Assembly: GCF_003852515.1 (NCBI RefSeq)
Contig: NZ_QAJK01000013.1
Coordinates: forward strand, 1 to 58,829
Direction of reading: 5' to 3'
Source: Variovorax sp. KBW07
GTDB taxonomy: Bacteria > Pseudomonadota > Gammaproteobacteria > Burkholderiales > Burkholderiaceae_C
DNA: 58,829 nucleotides
The stretch's first letter is position 1, and every line of letters starts with the position of its first letter. Both the position numbers and the translations under genes were made by a program. Under the pieces are notes generated by a model that saw nothing but the letters and a program-made list of their open reading frames with translations, did no database searches and was not told the origin of the DNA. Below are positions 36,701-45,927 of the stretch, piece by piece.

Positions 36701-37728
36701 TCATCGCGGCCTACTGCATCGTGGGAAGCCTGGCGCCGTTCGGCGTGCCGACGAGCGGGCTCGGCCTCATCGTGGGCAACGCCATCGTGGGCGGGCCGAC
36801 GTCGTTCTATGTGCCGTCGAGCGCGCTGGGCTGGATTGCCTGGCCGCTGGCGCTGCTGTGGCACCTGCGCCTGCTGCGTGTGCAGAAGCGCTGGTTCGAC
36901 GCATCGGCGCTCGTGCCTTTCCACGTGGCGGGCTTCTGGCTCTTCCTGCTGCTCGCGGCGCGTGAATGCCAATGGCAGCTGGGCCGCATCGGTACCGAGT
37001 GGTCGAGCTGGCAACTGCTGGGCTGGGCCATCGTGCCCGCGCTGGTGCTGTGGGCGCTGCGCTCGCGCGCGGTGCTGCAGCGCTGGCCGCTGGCCGAGTA
37101 CCGCAGCGCGTACCTCGAATTCGCGGCGACGCCGGTGGTGGTCTACCTGCTGGTCTGGGGCTGGCTCACCAATGCCGTGAGCCCCGGTAACGCGGCGCCT
37201 CTGCCGTACGTGCCGCTGCTGAACCCGCTCGAACTGGCGCAATGGCTGGTGCTGCTTTCGCTGGTGCTCTGGTGGCGCGTCTTGCCGCCAGGCTCGTTCG
37301 CGCGCGTGGAACCGATGATCGCCAAGGGCGCGGCCGGCCTCACGGGGCTCGCCCTGCTGACCGGCATGGTGTTGCGCACCTGCCATCACTACGCGGGTGT
37401 CGAATGGCGGTTCGATGCGCTCTACGCATCGTGGCTGACGCAGGCGGCACTGTCGATCACCTGGGCGATCTGCGGCGTGGCCGCGATGGTGCTGGGCCAT
37501 TCGCGCAAGGTGCGCACGCTGTGGGTGGCGGGCGCGGTGCTGCTCGGCGTGGTGGTGCTGAAGCTGTTCTTCGTCGAGCTGGCCAATCGCGGCGGGCTGT
37601 TCCGCATCGTGTCGTTCATCGCGGTCGGGGCCTTGCTGCTGCTGGTGGGCTACTTCGCGCCGGTGCCGCCGAAGAAGGAAGAGGCGGAAGCGCAAGCCAA
37701 GGCGCCAGCGGAAGGCGGTGCGGCATGA
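33775..37728 (+). CDS. DUF2339 large membrane protein
   Basis: 1317 residues behind GGGGAG. An N-terminal transmembrane segment (MWFLGIMAGLVIGALFESIP) is followed by a basic patch, a short coiled-coil (MQKLQQRVAELEQRVSQLEARL at about 83-104), a long Pro/Ala linker ending in poly-Pro (about 215-240), and then about 25-30 hydrophobic helices to the end. This matches DUF2339 proteins of the inner membrane, whose function is not known to me. Its stop overlaps the DUF3999 gene (ATGA), a pairing typical of this family. Confidence 0.88.
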   Translation: MWFLGIMAGLVIGALFESIPAALVLAVLGAFALPQIFGKKKKAAPVRTEAESVPTPGAANSANPATSANSAIGNAPVAPASGMQKLQQRVAELEQRVSQLEARLSQGAADASAAPVAEAMASVIPVLADAPPASDLATSMADTPLATVPSLPLAPAVPELGRPRIAMMTVPAPPAPATAAAAAEDVAPEPVVTAAAVPAEQPAAPAKPPVAAPAPVRRPPPPPPPPPVPLRDRLPAPIANLVFGGNMLVKLGVLILFLGLAFLLRYTAERVTVPIELRYAGVALVGAVLLVLGWLLRHKRAGYALILQGAGIGVFYLTTLAAMKLSGLLPASVGFAFLFGVAVLSAALAVLQNAPLLAIVAALEGFAAPVLASTGSNQPVGLFTYLLVLDVGIVLVAWFKAWRVLNLIGFVGTFTLAAGWAHKYYTDDQYGTVQPFLIVFFLLFTAIGLLFARRTLFDAPVQPAQPLATRALDTLRRAGRVDSSLVFGTPMVAFGMQYLLMRPWEYGAAFSAMALAAFYLVMGRLVFATQPKGLALLAEAYAIVGVIFGTLAIPLGLEGQWTGAAWAVEAAGMYWLGARQGRVYARAFSFLVFAGAVLKLLEATGLDGAAGHPLLTGSVIGPVLVAVSAFAMWAIHRRAKLDAGNGVEAMAGTALPWLGMAALTLLLWQWWTPPWAAAATAVLASATFAVAVRFALLPLTYVSFGMQALAVAGFVATLHHTGEVVDGRVLQSGWQGAAVACVIALSVLGSAAWSMLQAHRAALARGIQPVWSLGNVVGVLTGVGLLHLAMLFQLSLAQVALLWPLTATVVFWVALRMAHFPLAALAGVLQVIAAVAFSVSDAFDAGAVKPAFANLAFWTPVVLGLTALLAGDWLRDEAVPRVDEPTGTARRRWTNAWCAIPVVLWTPVVWGLWWWLFGLLDESARVLNRHDLASHVPAAAMAVVLVTSVLAAFVAHRRDWSQLGKATIATLPGFGLIAAYCIVGSLAPFGVPTSGLGLIVGNAIVGGPTSFYVPSSALGWIAWPLALLWHLRLLRVQKRWFDASALVPFHVAGFWLFLLLAARECQWQLGRIGTEWSSWQLLGWAIVPALVLWALRSRAVLQRWPLAEYRSAYLEFAATPVVVYLLVWGWLTNAVSPGNAAPLPYVPLLNPLELAQWLVLLSLVLWWRVLPPGSFARVEPMIAKGAAGLTGLALLTGMVLRTCHHYAGVEWRFDALYASWLTQAALSITWAICGVAAMVLGHSRKVRTLWVAGAVLLGVVVLKLFFVELANRGGLFRIVSFIAVGALLLLVGYFAPVPPKKEEAEAQAKAPAEGGAA

Positions 37729-39266
37729 ACAGCCGAACGATGACTGTGCTTCGCGCGGGCGGCGCTTTCGCCCTCGTCATGGCGACGATGGGGCCCGGCG
37801 CAGCGCTCGCGCAGCCCGTGACCTCGGCGCCCATCGTGCTGCAAGGCGCGGGCCCGTACCACCGGCTCACCTTGCCCCTGGCGATCTACGGCAGCGCCGC
37901 GTACGGCGACTTGCGCGACCTTCGCGTGCGCAACGCCGCCGGCCATGCGGTGCCCTACGCATGGCTGCGCAACGAAGCCGCCACACCGCGAACCGCGTCG
38001 CAAGACGTGCCGATCTTCGCGCTGCCCGGCAGCGAAGGCGGCACGGCTTCGGCCGACACTTCGCTCGCCTTCACGGTGCGGCCCGACGGCTCGCTGGCAC
38101 TCGACAGCAAGGCCGCCGCCGGCCAGCGTCAGGCGAGCGGGGCGGCGCAGTGGTTCATCGACCTGAGCCAGGTCAAGGGCAGCCTGTTGCAGGCGCGCTT
38201 CCGCATCGCGCCCGAAGCGCAGGGCCTGTTCGCTTTCCGGCTCGAAGCCAGCGACGACCTGCGGCAATGGCGCCCGGTGAGCGGTGAAGAACAACTGGTA
38301 CGGCTCGCGCACGGCGGCCAGACCATCGAGCGCCTGGCCGTGGACCTGGGCAACCTGCGCACGCGCTTCCTGCGCCTGCGCTGGAGCGATCCGGCGCAGG
38401 GCGCGCGGCTGACCGGCGTGGGCATCGACAGCGTGCAAGAGGTCGAGCCCGTGGCGCCGCTCGAATGGTCCGGCCCGTTGAAGCCGGAGCGCTGCACCAC
38501 CGACTATTGCGACTACCTGCTGCCGCACGGCCTGCCCGTGCAGAGCCTGCGCATCGACCTGGCCGACGTCAACACGCTGGCGCAGGTCGGCATCTCGGGG
38601 CTGTCCGATCCGGTGCTTGCCGCAGCAGCAGCCGCCGCCACGTCGGCGCAGCCCGTGCCCCGCAATCCGCTGTATGCGCTGCGGCACCCGCAGCGCCGGC
38701 CGGTTCCGCTGCCCGACCGGCCCGACGAATCGCCGCTGGTCGATGCCGTGGTCTACCGCCTCGCGCAGGCTGGCGGCGAGGCGCGTTCGCCGGTGCTGGC
38801 GCTCGACGGCGCCGTGTACACGCGCCTGCGCTTGCGAACCACTGGCCCGGTGAGCGTGCTGGGCGCAACGCCGCCGGCCATTTCCGTAGGCGCGGTGCCG
38901 CGCACGCTGGTGTTCCTTGCGCAGGGCGGGGCGCCGTTCTCGCTGGCATGGAAGGCGGCGCCCGATGCCGCGGGCACCGTGGAAGGCGCCGTGCCCGGCG
39001 CACCGCTCGCGCTGTCTACGCTCATCCCGGGCTATGCCGCGGACAAGCCGGTGGTGGCCGACGGCGCGTCGGTCACGTTGCCGACGGCAGCGGTCACCGC
39101 GGTGGTGGCGGCGGCCGTGCAGCCCCCCATTCCTGCCGTGGACGGCCGCGATCCGTCGCGCAAGTGGTGGCTGTGGGGAGCGTTGGGTGTCGGCCTGCTG
39201 CTGCTGGCCGGCATGGCGTGGTCGCTGTTCGCGAGCCTGCGCAAGGATGCTGCCAGACCTGATTGA
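37725..39266 (+). CDS. DUF3999 periplasmic/membrane-anchored protein
   Basis: 513 residues. The signal peptide ends near GAALAQP, the large periplasmic part opens VTSAPIVLQGAGPYHRLTLPLAIY and carries beta-rich segments (LRDLRVRNAAGHAVPYAWLRNE), and one C-terminal transmembrane helix (about 483-505, WWLWGALGVGLLLLAGMAWSLF) precedes RKD. It overlaps the DUF2339 gene, so both products probably form one envelope complex. Function unknown. Confidence 0.87.
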   Translation: MNSRTMTVLRAGGAFALVMATMGPGAALAQPVTSAPIVLQGAGPYHRLTLPLAIYGSAAYGDLRDLRVRNAAGHAVPYAWLRNEAATPRTASQDVPIFALPGSEGGTASADTSLAFTVRPDGSLALDSKAAAGQRQASGAAQWFIDLSQVKGSLLQARFRIAPEAQGLFAFRLEASDDLRQWRPVSGEEQLVRLAHGGQTIERLAVDLGNLRTRFLRLRWSDPAQGARLTGVGIDSVQEVEPVAPLEWSGPLKPERCTTDYCDYLLPHGLPVQSLRIDLADVNTLAQVGISGLSDPVLAAAAAAATSAQPVPRNPLYALRHPQRRPVPLPDRPDESPLVDAVVYRLAQAGGEARSPVLALDGAVYTRLRLRTTGPVSVLGATPPAISVGAVPRTLVFLAQGGAPFSLAWKAAPDAAGTVEGAVPGAPLALSTLIPGYAADKPVVADGASVTLPTAAVTAVVAAAVQPPIPAVDGRDPSRKWWLWGALGVGLLLLAGMAWSLFASLRKDAARPD

Positions 39267-39296
39267 GTCAGGCCCGGCCGGGCGCGTTCAGCGCGC

Positions 39297-40127
39297 TCAG
39301 TTCGGATCGAAGGTGTCGCGGAAGGTGAACCAGGTCGAGCACAGCGACATGGCCGCGAGCACCAGCGCCGTGCCGACGATCAGCACGTTGCCCACCGCCA
39401 GCGCGGCACCGCCCGAGCCCATCGCGCCGACGCCGATCAGCACCGTGGCGACCAGGCCCATGCCGATGCCGGCCAGCAGGAACACGCCGAACCATGCAAT
39501 GCCGAACAACGCGTAGGCGCCGAAATTGCGGAACAGCGCCACGATGCTGAAGAAGACGCTCTTCACCGGCTCCACGCGGTGCCAGTGCACCAGCGCGGGC
39601 GCATGCCACATGGCCAGCGACAGCGGCAGGTTCAGGCACATCAGCAGCATGCGCGCGACCTGGAAGTCGCGGCTGCCGATGATCTCGGGCGTCAGCGGGT
39701 CGTCGAGCAGGTAGGCGCGCGCCAGTTGTCCGCCATCGACCGGAATCGTCACCAGCACGGCCAGCACGAAGTACACCGCCGAGATGATGCCGAGCACCAG
39801 CAGCGAGCGCCATTCGGTGCGCATGGCGGCGAACACCGCCACGAACATTGCCGAGCCCGTGGGCCGCTGCGCATCGCCGGCACGGCCGGCGCCTTCGGCG
39901 TTGTCGGTATAGGCCACCGAGGTCGCGACCATCAGGCCCAGCGTCATGAACGGCACCAGGGCCGGTGCGAACAGGCTGCCCAGGATCGGCACGATCGACA
40001 CCGTGGAGATCATCGCCATCAGCAGGAAGAACAGCGAGATGAAGGCCAGCGGTTGCCGCCAGAAGGTCTTGAGTCCGAGGCGGACCCAGGCGACGCCGGT
40101 TCGCGCCGGCACGAGGTTGAGTTTCAT
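39297..40127 (-). CDS. BPSS1780-family membrane protein
   Basis: 276 residues with about six transmembrane segments in three pairs. The N-terminus LVPARTGVAWVRLGLKTFWRQPLAFISLF is characteristic of the Burkholderiales family named after BPSS1780. The function is not established. It lies nine bases after thrB in the same direction, likely one operon, and converges with the DUF3999 gene. Confidence 0.85.
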   Translation of the reverse strand: MKLNLVPARTGVAWVRLGLKTFWRQPLAFISLFFLLMAMISTVSIVPILGSLFAPALVPFMTLGLMVATSVAYTDNAEGAGRAGDAQRPTGSAMFVAVFAAMRTEWRSLLVLGIISAVYFVLAVLVTIPVDGGQLARAYLLDDPLTPEIIGSRDFQVARMLLMCLNLPLSLAMWHAPALVHWHRVEPVKSVFFSIVALFRNFGAYALFGIAWFGVFLLAGIGMGLVATVLIGVGAMGSGGAALAVGNVLIVGTALVLAAMSLCSTWFTFRDTFDPN

Positions 40128-40136
40128 GTGTGGGGG

Positions 40137-41219
40137 TCAGGCAGCCACGAGCACGGGCTCGAAGGCCGGTTGTGCCATGGCATGCGGGTGGGTGGCGCGC
40201 TCACGCAGCACGCGCTCGAAGTGCGACGGATCGTGGGGCTTGAGCATGCTCGCCTCGCGCGGCAGGTGGAAATCCCACAGGCGCGAGATCCAGAAACGCA
40301 GCGCCGCGGCGCGCAGCATGGCTGGCAGCAGGGCGCGCTCGGCGGCGTTCAGCGGGCGCACCGATTCGTAGGCCGAGAGCAGCGCATCGGCGCGCCCGGC
40401 ATGGTGGCGGCCGGTCGGCAGGTCGATGGCCCAGTCGTTCAGGCACACGGCCAGGTCGAACAGCCAGGTGTCGGTGCCGGCGAAGTAAAAGTCGAACACG
40501 CCGGTCAGGCGCGGGGCGGCGTCGGCGCCAGCGTCGTCGCTGGTCGCGAACATCACGTTGTCGCGGAACAGGTCGGCATGCACCGGGCCACGGGGCAGGG
40601 CCGCGTAGGTCGACGATTCGGCAATGTGGTTCTGGTAGGCCAGCTCGGCGCGCAGCAGGGCCGCCTGCGATTCCTCGATGTACGGCAGCACCACCGGCAC
40701 GGTCTCGTTCCACCAGGCCAGGCCGCGCAGGTTCGGCTGGCTGCGGGGGTAGTCGCGGCCCGCCAGGTGCATGCGCGCCAGCATGGCGCCCAGCTCGGCG
40801 CAATGGGCCGGGCCGGGGGCCAGTTCGCTGTGGCCCGAAAGCTTTTGTACCAATGCGGCGGGCTTGCCGGCCACCCTGTGGAGCAGGTCGCACGAGGTGT
40901 CGGCGGCGGGCACCGGCGGCAGGCTCTTCTTGTGGGGCTGCTTCTCGGCGGCGGGCGCGATGGCCATGGCCGCCACGGGCTCGGGCACCGGCAGGCCGGC
41001 GGCCGCCAGGTGCTTCATGAGGCAAAGGTAGTAAGGCAACTGCTCGGCGCTCAGGCGCTCGAACAGCGTGAGCACGAACTCGCCGGACTCGGTGGTCGCG
41101 AAGTAGTTGGTGTTCTCGATGCCGCCCTGGATGCCGCGCAGGTCGCGCAGGCGGCCCACGCCGAGGCTTTGCACGAGCGCGTCTGCCTCGCCGAACTGGA
41201 CTTCGGTAAAAACTGCCAT
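40137..41219 (-). CDS. thrB: Homoserine kinase, aminoglycoside-phosphotransferase-like type
   Basis: 360 residues. N-terminal MAVFTEVQFGEADALVQSLGVG and the nucleotide loop LRGIQGGIENTNYF are those of the ThrB2 (APH-fold) type. The catalytic loop is GPVHADLFRDNVMF, and the metal-binding segment is GVFDFYFAGTD. It phosphorylates L-homoserine for threonine synthesis. It is longer than the usual ~320 residues because of an insertion at about 90-115 (APAAEKQPHKKSLPPVPAAD). Gene order near polA and a DUF2782 gene is conserved in other proteobacteria. Confidence 0.92.
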   Translation of the reverse strand: MAVFTEVQFGEADALVQSLGVGRLRDLRGIQGGIENTNYFATTESGEFVLTLFERLSAEQLPYYLCLMKHLAAAGLPVPEPVAAMAIAPAAEKQPHKKSLPPVPAADTSCDLLHRVAGKPAALVQKLSGHSELAPGPAHCAELGAMLARMHLAGRDYPRSQPNLRGLAWWNETVPVVLPYIEESQAALLRAELAYQNHIAESSTYAALPRGPVHADLFRDNVMFATSDDAGADAAPRLTGVFDFYFAGTDTWLFDLAVCLNDWAIDLPTGRHHAGRADALLSAYESVRPLNAAERALLPAMLRAAALRFWISRLWDFHLPREASMLKPHDPSHFERVLRERATHPHAMAQPAFEPVLVAA

Positions 41220-41280
41220 GGCGTTGCTCAGCGCCGGGCCGAGGATGCGGGAGATGGAAAGAGGCGGGACAGGCGCACGG

Positions 41281-41652
41281 TCAGAACTTCATCACGTTCC
41301 AGACGCGCGGGCCGTTGGCGCCGGTCTCGGACGAGCCCTGGCGCGCGGCGCCGGCGTCGGCCGGCAGCACTTCGTAGCCGGGCATGTTCGACTTGGGCTT
41401 GACGTTGATGCTCTGCGTGCGGCCGCCGTAGCGGACTTCGTCGACCGAAGCGCCGCTGTCCTCGGTGTGGAGGTTCTCGACCTTCTGGTTGCGCCGGCCG
41501 TCGGCCTGCTCCTGATTTGGTAGCGATTCCGCCGGGGCCGGCGTGGCCGCCGGTTGGGCGGGCGCGGACTGCGCCTGCACGGCGGCAAAGGGGGCGGCAA
41601 AAGCCAGCGCCAGCAGGATGCGGCGGGCGACCAGGAGTGTGGAGCTAGGCAT
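41281..41652 (-). CDS. DUF2782-like secreted small protein
   Basis: 123 residues with a signal peptide (ILLALAFAAPFAAVQA), a Pro/Ala linker, and the family core VDEVRYGGRTQSINVKPKSNMPGYEVLP. Such proteins sit beside polA and thrB in many Gram-negatives. The function is unknown. It is divergent from polA with a 97-bp spacer and lies 61 bases upstream of thrB. Confidence 0.8.
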   Translation of the reverse strand: MPSSTLLVARRILLALAFAAPFAAVQAQSAPAQPAATPAPAESLPNQEQADGRRNQKVENLHTEDSGASVDEVRYGGRTQSINVKPKSNMPGYEVLPADAGAARQGSSETGANGPRVWNVMKF

Positions 41653-41749
41653 GGCCCGATTGTAGGCTTGCGGCCGGTTTCCGGGCGTCGGTTGCCACCT
41701 CGCGCCGTCGTGGTTCAGGGCGCCGGTCCGGGCACGGCAAAATGGCCCG

Positions 41750-44563
41750 ATGACCGACAAGAAAACGCTGCTGCTCGTCGATGGCTCGAGCTACCTCTAC
41801 CGAGCCTTCCATGCGATGCCCGACCTGCGCGCCGTGCCCGGCGACCCGAAGAGCCCGGCCACCGGCGCCATTCGCGGAATGATCAACATGATGACCGCGC
41901 TGCGCCGCGAGGTGCGCGCCGACTACGCGGCCTGCATCTTCGATGCGCCCGGCAAGACTTTCCGCGACGACTGGTACCCCGAATACAAGGCCAACCGCTC
42001 GCCGATGCCCGACGACCTGCGCAGCCAGATCGACCCCATCCACGAAGTGGTGAAGCTGCTCGGCTGGCCGGTGCTCAGCGTGCCCGACGTGGAGGCCGAC
42101 GACGTGATCGGCACGCTCGCCAAGATTGCCGCCGCGCAGGGCATCGAGGTGATCGTCTCCAGCGGCGACAAGGACCTGAGCCAGCTGGTCGATGAGCACA
42201 TCACCATCATCGACACGATGAACGGCAAGAAGCGCGACGTGGCCGGCGTCACGGCCGAGTTCGGCGTGCCGCCGAACCTGATGGTCGACTACCAGACGCT
42301 GGTGGGCGATTCGGTCGACAACGTGCCCGGCGTCGAGAAAGTCGGCCCGAAGACCGCGGCGAAGTGGCTGCTCGAATACGGCTCGCTCGATGCGCTGGTC
42401 GAGCGCGCCGCCGAAGTGAAGGGCGCCGCCGGCGAGAACCTGCGCAAGGCCCTCGACAAGCTGCCGCTCAGCAGGAAGCTCGTCACCATCCGCACCGATT
42501 GCGACCTCGAAGGCCACGTCACCGGCCTGCCGTCGCTCGAAGGCCTGCCGGTCGCCGCGCCGCAGACCGCCGAGCTGAAGCCCTTCTACGAGAAGTTCGG
42601 CTTCAAGAGCCTCGTGAAGACACTCGAAGCGCAGGAAGTGCCGCCCGAGCTGATCGAGGAAAACGCCAGGAAGAAGTCCGCCAAGGCCAGCACCGACCAG
42701 GGCGGCCTGTTCGACGAGCCCGCCGACCTGAGCGCCATGGAGGCCGCGGCCCCCGCGAGCAACCTCAAGTACGACACCGTCTTCACCTGGGAGCAGTTCG
42801 ACGCCTGGCTCGCGAAGCTCGAATCCGCGGAGCTTGCGGCCATCGACACCGAAACGACTTCGCTCGACGAAATGGTCGCGCAGATCGTCGGCATCAGCTT
42901 CAGCGTCACGCCCGGCGAAGCGGCCTACATTCCGCTCACGCACAACTACCCCGACGCGCCCGCGCAGCTACCCATCGACGAAGTGCTTGCCAGGCTCAAG
43001 CCCTGGCTCGAGAACGGCGAGAAGAAAAAGCTCGGCCAGCACATCAAGTACGACCGCCACGTGTTCGCCAACCACGGCATCGAGGTGCAGGGCTACGCGC
43101 ACGACACCATGCTGCAAAGCTACGTGCTCGAAGTGAACAAGCCGCACGGCCTGTCCAGCCTGGCAGAGCGCCACCTGGGCCGCAGCGGCATTTCGTACGA
43201 AGACCTGTGCGGCAAGGGCGCGCACCAGATCCCGTTCAGCCAGGTCGACATCGCCAAGGCGGCCGAATATTCGTGCGAAGACAGCGACCAGACGCTCGAC
43301 GTGCACCGCACGCTGTGGCCGCGCCTGCAAGCCGATGAAAAGCTGGGCTTCATCTACCAGCTGGAGATGGAGTCGAGCGAAGCGCTGTACCGCATCGAAC
43401 GCAACGGCGTGCTCATCGACAGCGCCACGCTCGCCGCGCAAAGCCACGAGCTGGGCACGCGCATCATGGCGCTCGAGCAGGAGGCCTACGAGATTGCCGG
43501 CCAGCCCTTCAACCTGGGCTCGCCCAAGCAGATCGGCGAAATCTTCTTCACCAAGCTGGGCCTGCCGGTGGTCAAGAAAACGCCGAGCGGCGCGCCCAGC
43601 ACTGATGAAGAAGTGCTCGAAAAACTCGCCGAAGACTACCCGCTGCCCGCCAAGATCCTGGAGCACCGCGGCCTCTCGAAGCTCAAGGGCACCTACACCG
43701 ACAAGCTGGGCCAGCTGGCCAACCCGCGCTCCGGCCGCGTGCACACGCACTATGCGCAGGCGGTGGCCGTGACCGGGCGCCTGAGCAGCAACGACCCCAA
43801 CCTGCAGAACATCCCGATCCGCACCCCTGAAGGCCGCCGCGTGCGCGAGGCCTTCGTGGCGCCGGCCGGCAGCGTGATCGCCAGCGCCGACTACTCGCAG
43901 ATCGAGCTGCGCATCATGGCCCACATCAGCGGCGACGAATCGCTGTTGCGCGCCTTCAGGGACGGCATCGACGTGCACCGCGCCACCGCCGCCGAAGTGT
44001 TCGGCTCCACGCCCGACCAAGTGTCGAGCGAGCAGCGCCGCTATGCCAAGGTCATCAACTTCGGGCTGATCTACGGCATGAGCAGCTTCGGCCTGGCGAA
44101 GAACCTGGGCATCGAGAACAAGGCTGCGGCCTCGTACATCGAGCGCTACTTCGCGCGCTACCCGGGCGTGAAGGCCTACATGGACGAGACCAAGGCCAGC
44201 GCCAAGGAAACCGGCTACGTCGAGACGGTGTTCGGCCGGCGCCTGTACCTGCCCGAGATCAACTCGCCCAACGGCCCGCGCCGTGGTGGTGCCGAGCGTG
44301 CGGCCATCAACGCGCCCATGCAGGGCACCGCGGCCGACCTCATCAAGCTCAGCATGGTCAAGGTACAGAACGTGCTTGACGAAGAAAAGCGTGGCACCAG
44401 GATGATCATGCAGGTGCACGACGAACTGGTGTTCGAAGTGCCCGAGGCCGAGGTCGAATGGGTGCGCACCGAAATCCCGCGCCTCATGGCCGGCGTGGCC
44501 GACCTCAAGGTGCCGCTGCTCGCCGAAATCGGCGTCGGTCCCAATTGGGACAAGGCGCACTGA
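41750..44563 (+). CDS. polA: DNA polymerase I
   Basis: 937 residues. The 5'-3' exonuclease domain starts LLLVDGSSYLYRAFHAMP and includes EADDVIGTLA and SGDKDLSQLV. The proofreading domain keeps its acidic pair D366-x-E368 (AIDTETTSLD), so 3'-5' exonuclease is likely active. The polymerase domain has motif A SADYSQIELR with D714, the O-helix RRYAKVINFGLIYG, and motif C QVHDEL with D891. It fills repair gaps and removes RNA primers. Confidence 0.97.
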   Translation: MTDKKTLLLVDGSSYLYRAFHAMPDLRAVPGDPKSPATGAIRGMINMMTALRREVRADYAACIFDAPGKTFRDDWYPEYKANRSPMPDDLRSQIDPIHEVVKLLGWPVLSVPDVEADDVIGTLAKIAAAQGIEVIVSSGDKDLSQLVDEHITIIDTMNGKKRDVAGVTAEFGVPPNLMVDYQTLVGDSVDNVPGVEKVGPKTAAKWLLEYGSLDALVERAAEVKGAAGENLRKALDKLPLSRKLVTIRTDCDLEGHVTGLPSLEGLPVAAPQTAELKPFYEKFGFKSLVKTLEAQEVPPELIEENARKKSAKASTDQGGLFDEPADLSAMEAAAPASNLKYDTVFTWEQFDAWLAKLESAELAAIDTETTSLDEMVAQIVGISFSVTPGEAAYIPLTHNYPDAPAQLPIDEVLARLKPWLENGEKKKLGQHIKYDRHVFANHGIEVQGYAHDTMLQSYVLEVNKPHGLSSLAERHLGRSGISYEDLCGKGAHQIPFSQVDIAKAAEYSCEDSDQTLDVHRTLWPRLQADEKLGFIYQLEMESSEALYRIERNGVLIDSATLAAQSHELGTRIMALEQEAYEIAGQPFNLGSPKQIGEIFFTKLGLPVVKKTPSGAPSTDEEVLEKLAEDYPLPAKILEHRGLSKLKGTYTDKLGQLANPRSGRVHTHYAQAVAVTGRLSSNDPNLQNIPIRTPEGRRVREAFVAPAGSVIASADYSQIELRIMAHISGDESLLRAFRDGIDVHRATAAEVFGSTPDQVSSEQRRYAKVINFGLIYGMSSFGLAKNLGIENKAAASYIERYFARYPGVKAYMDETKASAKETGYVETVFGRRLYLPEINSPNGPRRGGAERAAINAPMQGTAADLIKLSMVKVQNVLDEEKRGTRMIMQVHDELVFEVPEAEVEWVRTEIPRLMAGVADLKVPLLAEIGVGPNWDKAH

Positions 44564-44615
44564 TCCCGCGAATCGACCCGAAGAAAAACCCCGAGAAAAA
44601 TCCCGAGAAGAACCA

Positions 44616-45911
44616 ATGCCCATGAAATTCCCGCACCGCCAGTTCCTGCTTGCCGCCGTTTGCGCCGCGTACCTCGGCACTGCCTTCGCCGCTCCCGATG
44701 CCCGCGTCGCATCACTCGCCGCCAAGGAAAAGCCGGCGCTGCTCGACACGCTGAAAGAACTGGTCTCCATCGAGTCGGGCAGCCGCGACCTCGAGGGCCT
44801 GGAAAAAATCTCCGACCTCATCGCTGCCAAGTTCAAGGCACTGGGCGGCCAGGTCGAGCTGATCGACCCGAGCGCCGAGGCCTACCGCATGGAAGACACG
44901 CCCGAAAAAATCGGCCGCGTCATGCGCGCGACCTTCAAGGGCACGGGCACGAAGAAGATCATGCTCATCGCGCACATGGACACGGTCTACACGGTCGGCA
45001 TGCTCAACAAGCAGCCGTTCCGCATCGAAGGCGACAAGGCCTACGGCCTGGGCATTTCCGACGACAAGCAGGGCATCGCGGTCATCGCGCACACGGTGGC
45101 GATGCTGCAGGCGCTGAAGTTCAACGAATACGGCACGCTCACCGTGCTGATCAACGGCGACGAAGAAATCAGCTCGCCGGGTTCGCGCGCGCTGCTCACG
45201 CGCCTGGGCGGCGAACACGATGCGGTGATGTCCTTCGAGGGCGCCTCCATCAAGGACGACAAGCTCTCGCTGGCCACCGCGGGCATCGCCTCGGTCACGC
45301 TGAACGTTTCCGGCAAGGCTTCGCACGCGGGCTCGGCGCCCGAACTGGGCGTGAACGCGCTCTACGAGCTGTCGCACCAGATCCTGCAGATGCGCGACCT
45401 GTCCGATCCGGCCACCGGCCTGAAGATGAACTGGACCATTTCCAAGTCGGGCAGCAACCGCAACGTGATTCCGGCGGCCGCCACGGCGGGCGCCGACGTG
45501 CGCGTGCTCAAGGTCGCCGACTACGACCGCATCGAGCAGCAGGTCAACGAACGCGTGAAGAAGCAGCTGATTCCCGAGGCCAAGGTCGAGCTGAAGTTCG
45601 AACGCCGCCGTCCGCCGCTCGAAGCCACCCCGGCGTCGATCGCGTTCGCCAAGCATGCGCAGCAGATCTACAAGGACGAACTCGGCCGTCCGCTGGGCGC
45701 CGACGACAAGGCCGCCGGCGGCGGCACCGATGCCGCCTTCGCCTCGCTCAAGACCAAGGCACCCGTTGTCGAGCGCTTCGGCCTGCAGGGCTTTGGCGCG
45801 CACTCGGCCGATGCGGAGTACGTGCTGCTCGACTCCATCGAGCCGCGCCTGTATCTGGCGACACGCATGGTGATGGACATCGCACGCGGCAAGACGACCG
45901 GCGGGAACTGA
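44616..45911 (+). CDS. Secreted M20 metallopeptidase, glutamate carboxypeptidase (CPG2)-like
   Basis: 431 residues with a signal peptide ending near GTAFA-APD. Zinc ligands and catalytic residues are evident: His in IAHMDTVY, Asp in GLGISDDKQG, the Glu pair in NGDEEISS, and His in FGAHSADAEYV. The dimerisation domain lies at about 205-320 (VTLNVSGKASHAG). The family includes enzymes that release C-terminal glutamate, including from folates. Substrate is not proven. The start follows a GAGAAG site; short CCCGAGAA repeats precede it. Confidence 0.88.
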   Translation: MPMKFPHRQFLLAAVCAAYLGTAFAAPDARVASLAAKEKPALLDTLKELVSIESGSRDLEGLEKISDLIAAKFKALGGQVELIDPSAEAYRMEDTPEKIGRVMRATFKGTGTKKIMLIAHMDTVYTVGMLNKQPFRIEGDKAYGLGISDDKQGIAVIAHTVAMLQALKFNEYGTLTVLINGDEEISSPGSRALLTRLGGEHDAVMSFEGASIKDDKLSLATAGIASVTLNVSGKASHAGSAPELGVNALYELSHQILQMRDLSDPATGLKMNWTISKSGSNRNVIPAAATAGADVRVLKVADYDRIEQQVNERVKKQLIPEAKVELKFERRRPPLEATPASIAFAKHAQQIYKDELGRPLGADDKAAGGGTDAAFASLKTKAPVVERFGLQGFGAHSADAEYVLLDSIEPRLYLATRMVMDIARGKTTGGN

Positions 45912-45927
45912 TCCGTCCGAGCCGCCC

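Noticed and set aside
33682-37695. A 1337-codon open frame on the minus strand opposite the DUF2339 gene
   Set aside because: Low-complexity His/Arg/Gln-rich product. The plus strand gives a coherent membrane protein with a ribosome-binding site and an operon partner.
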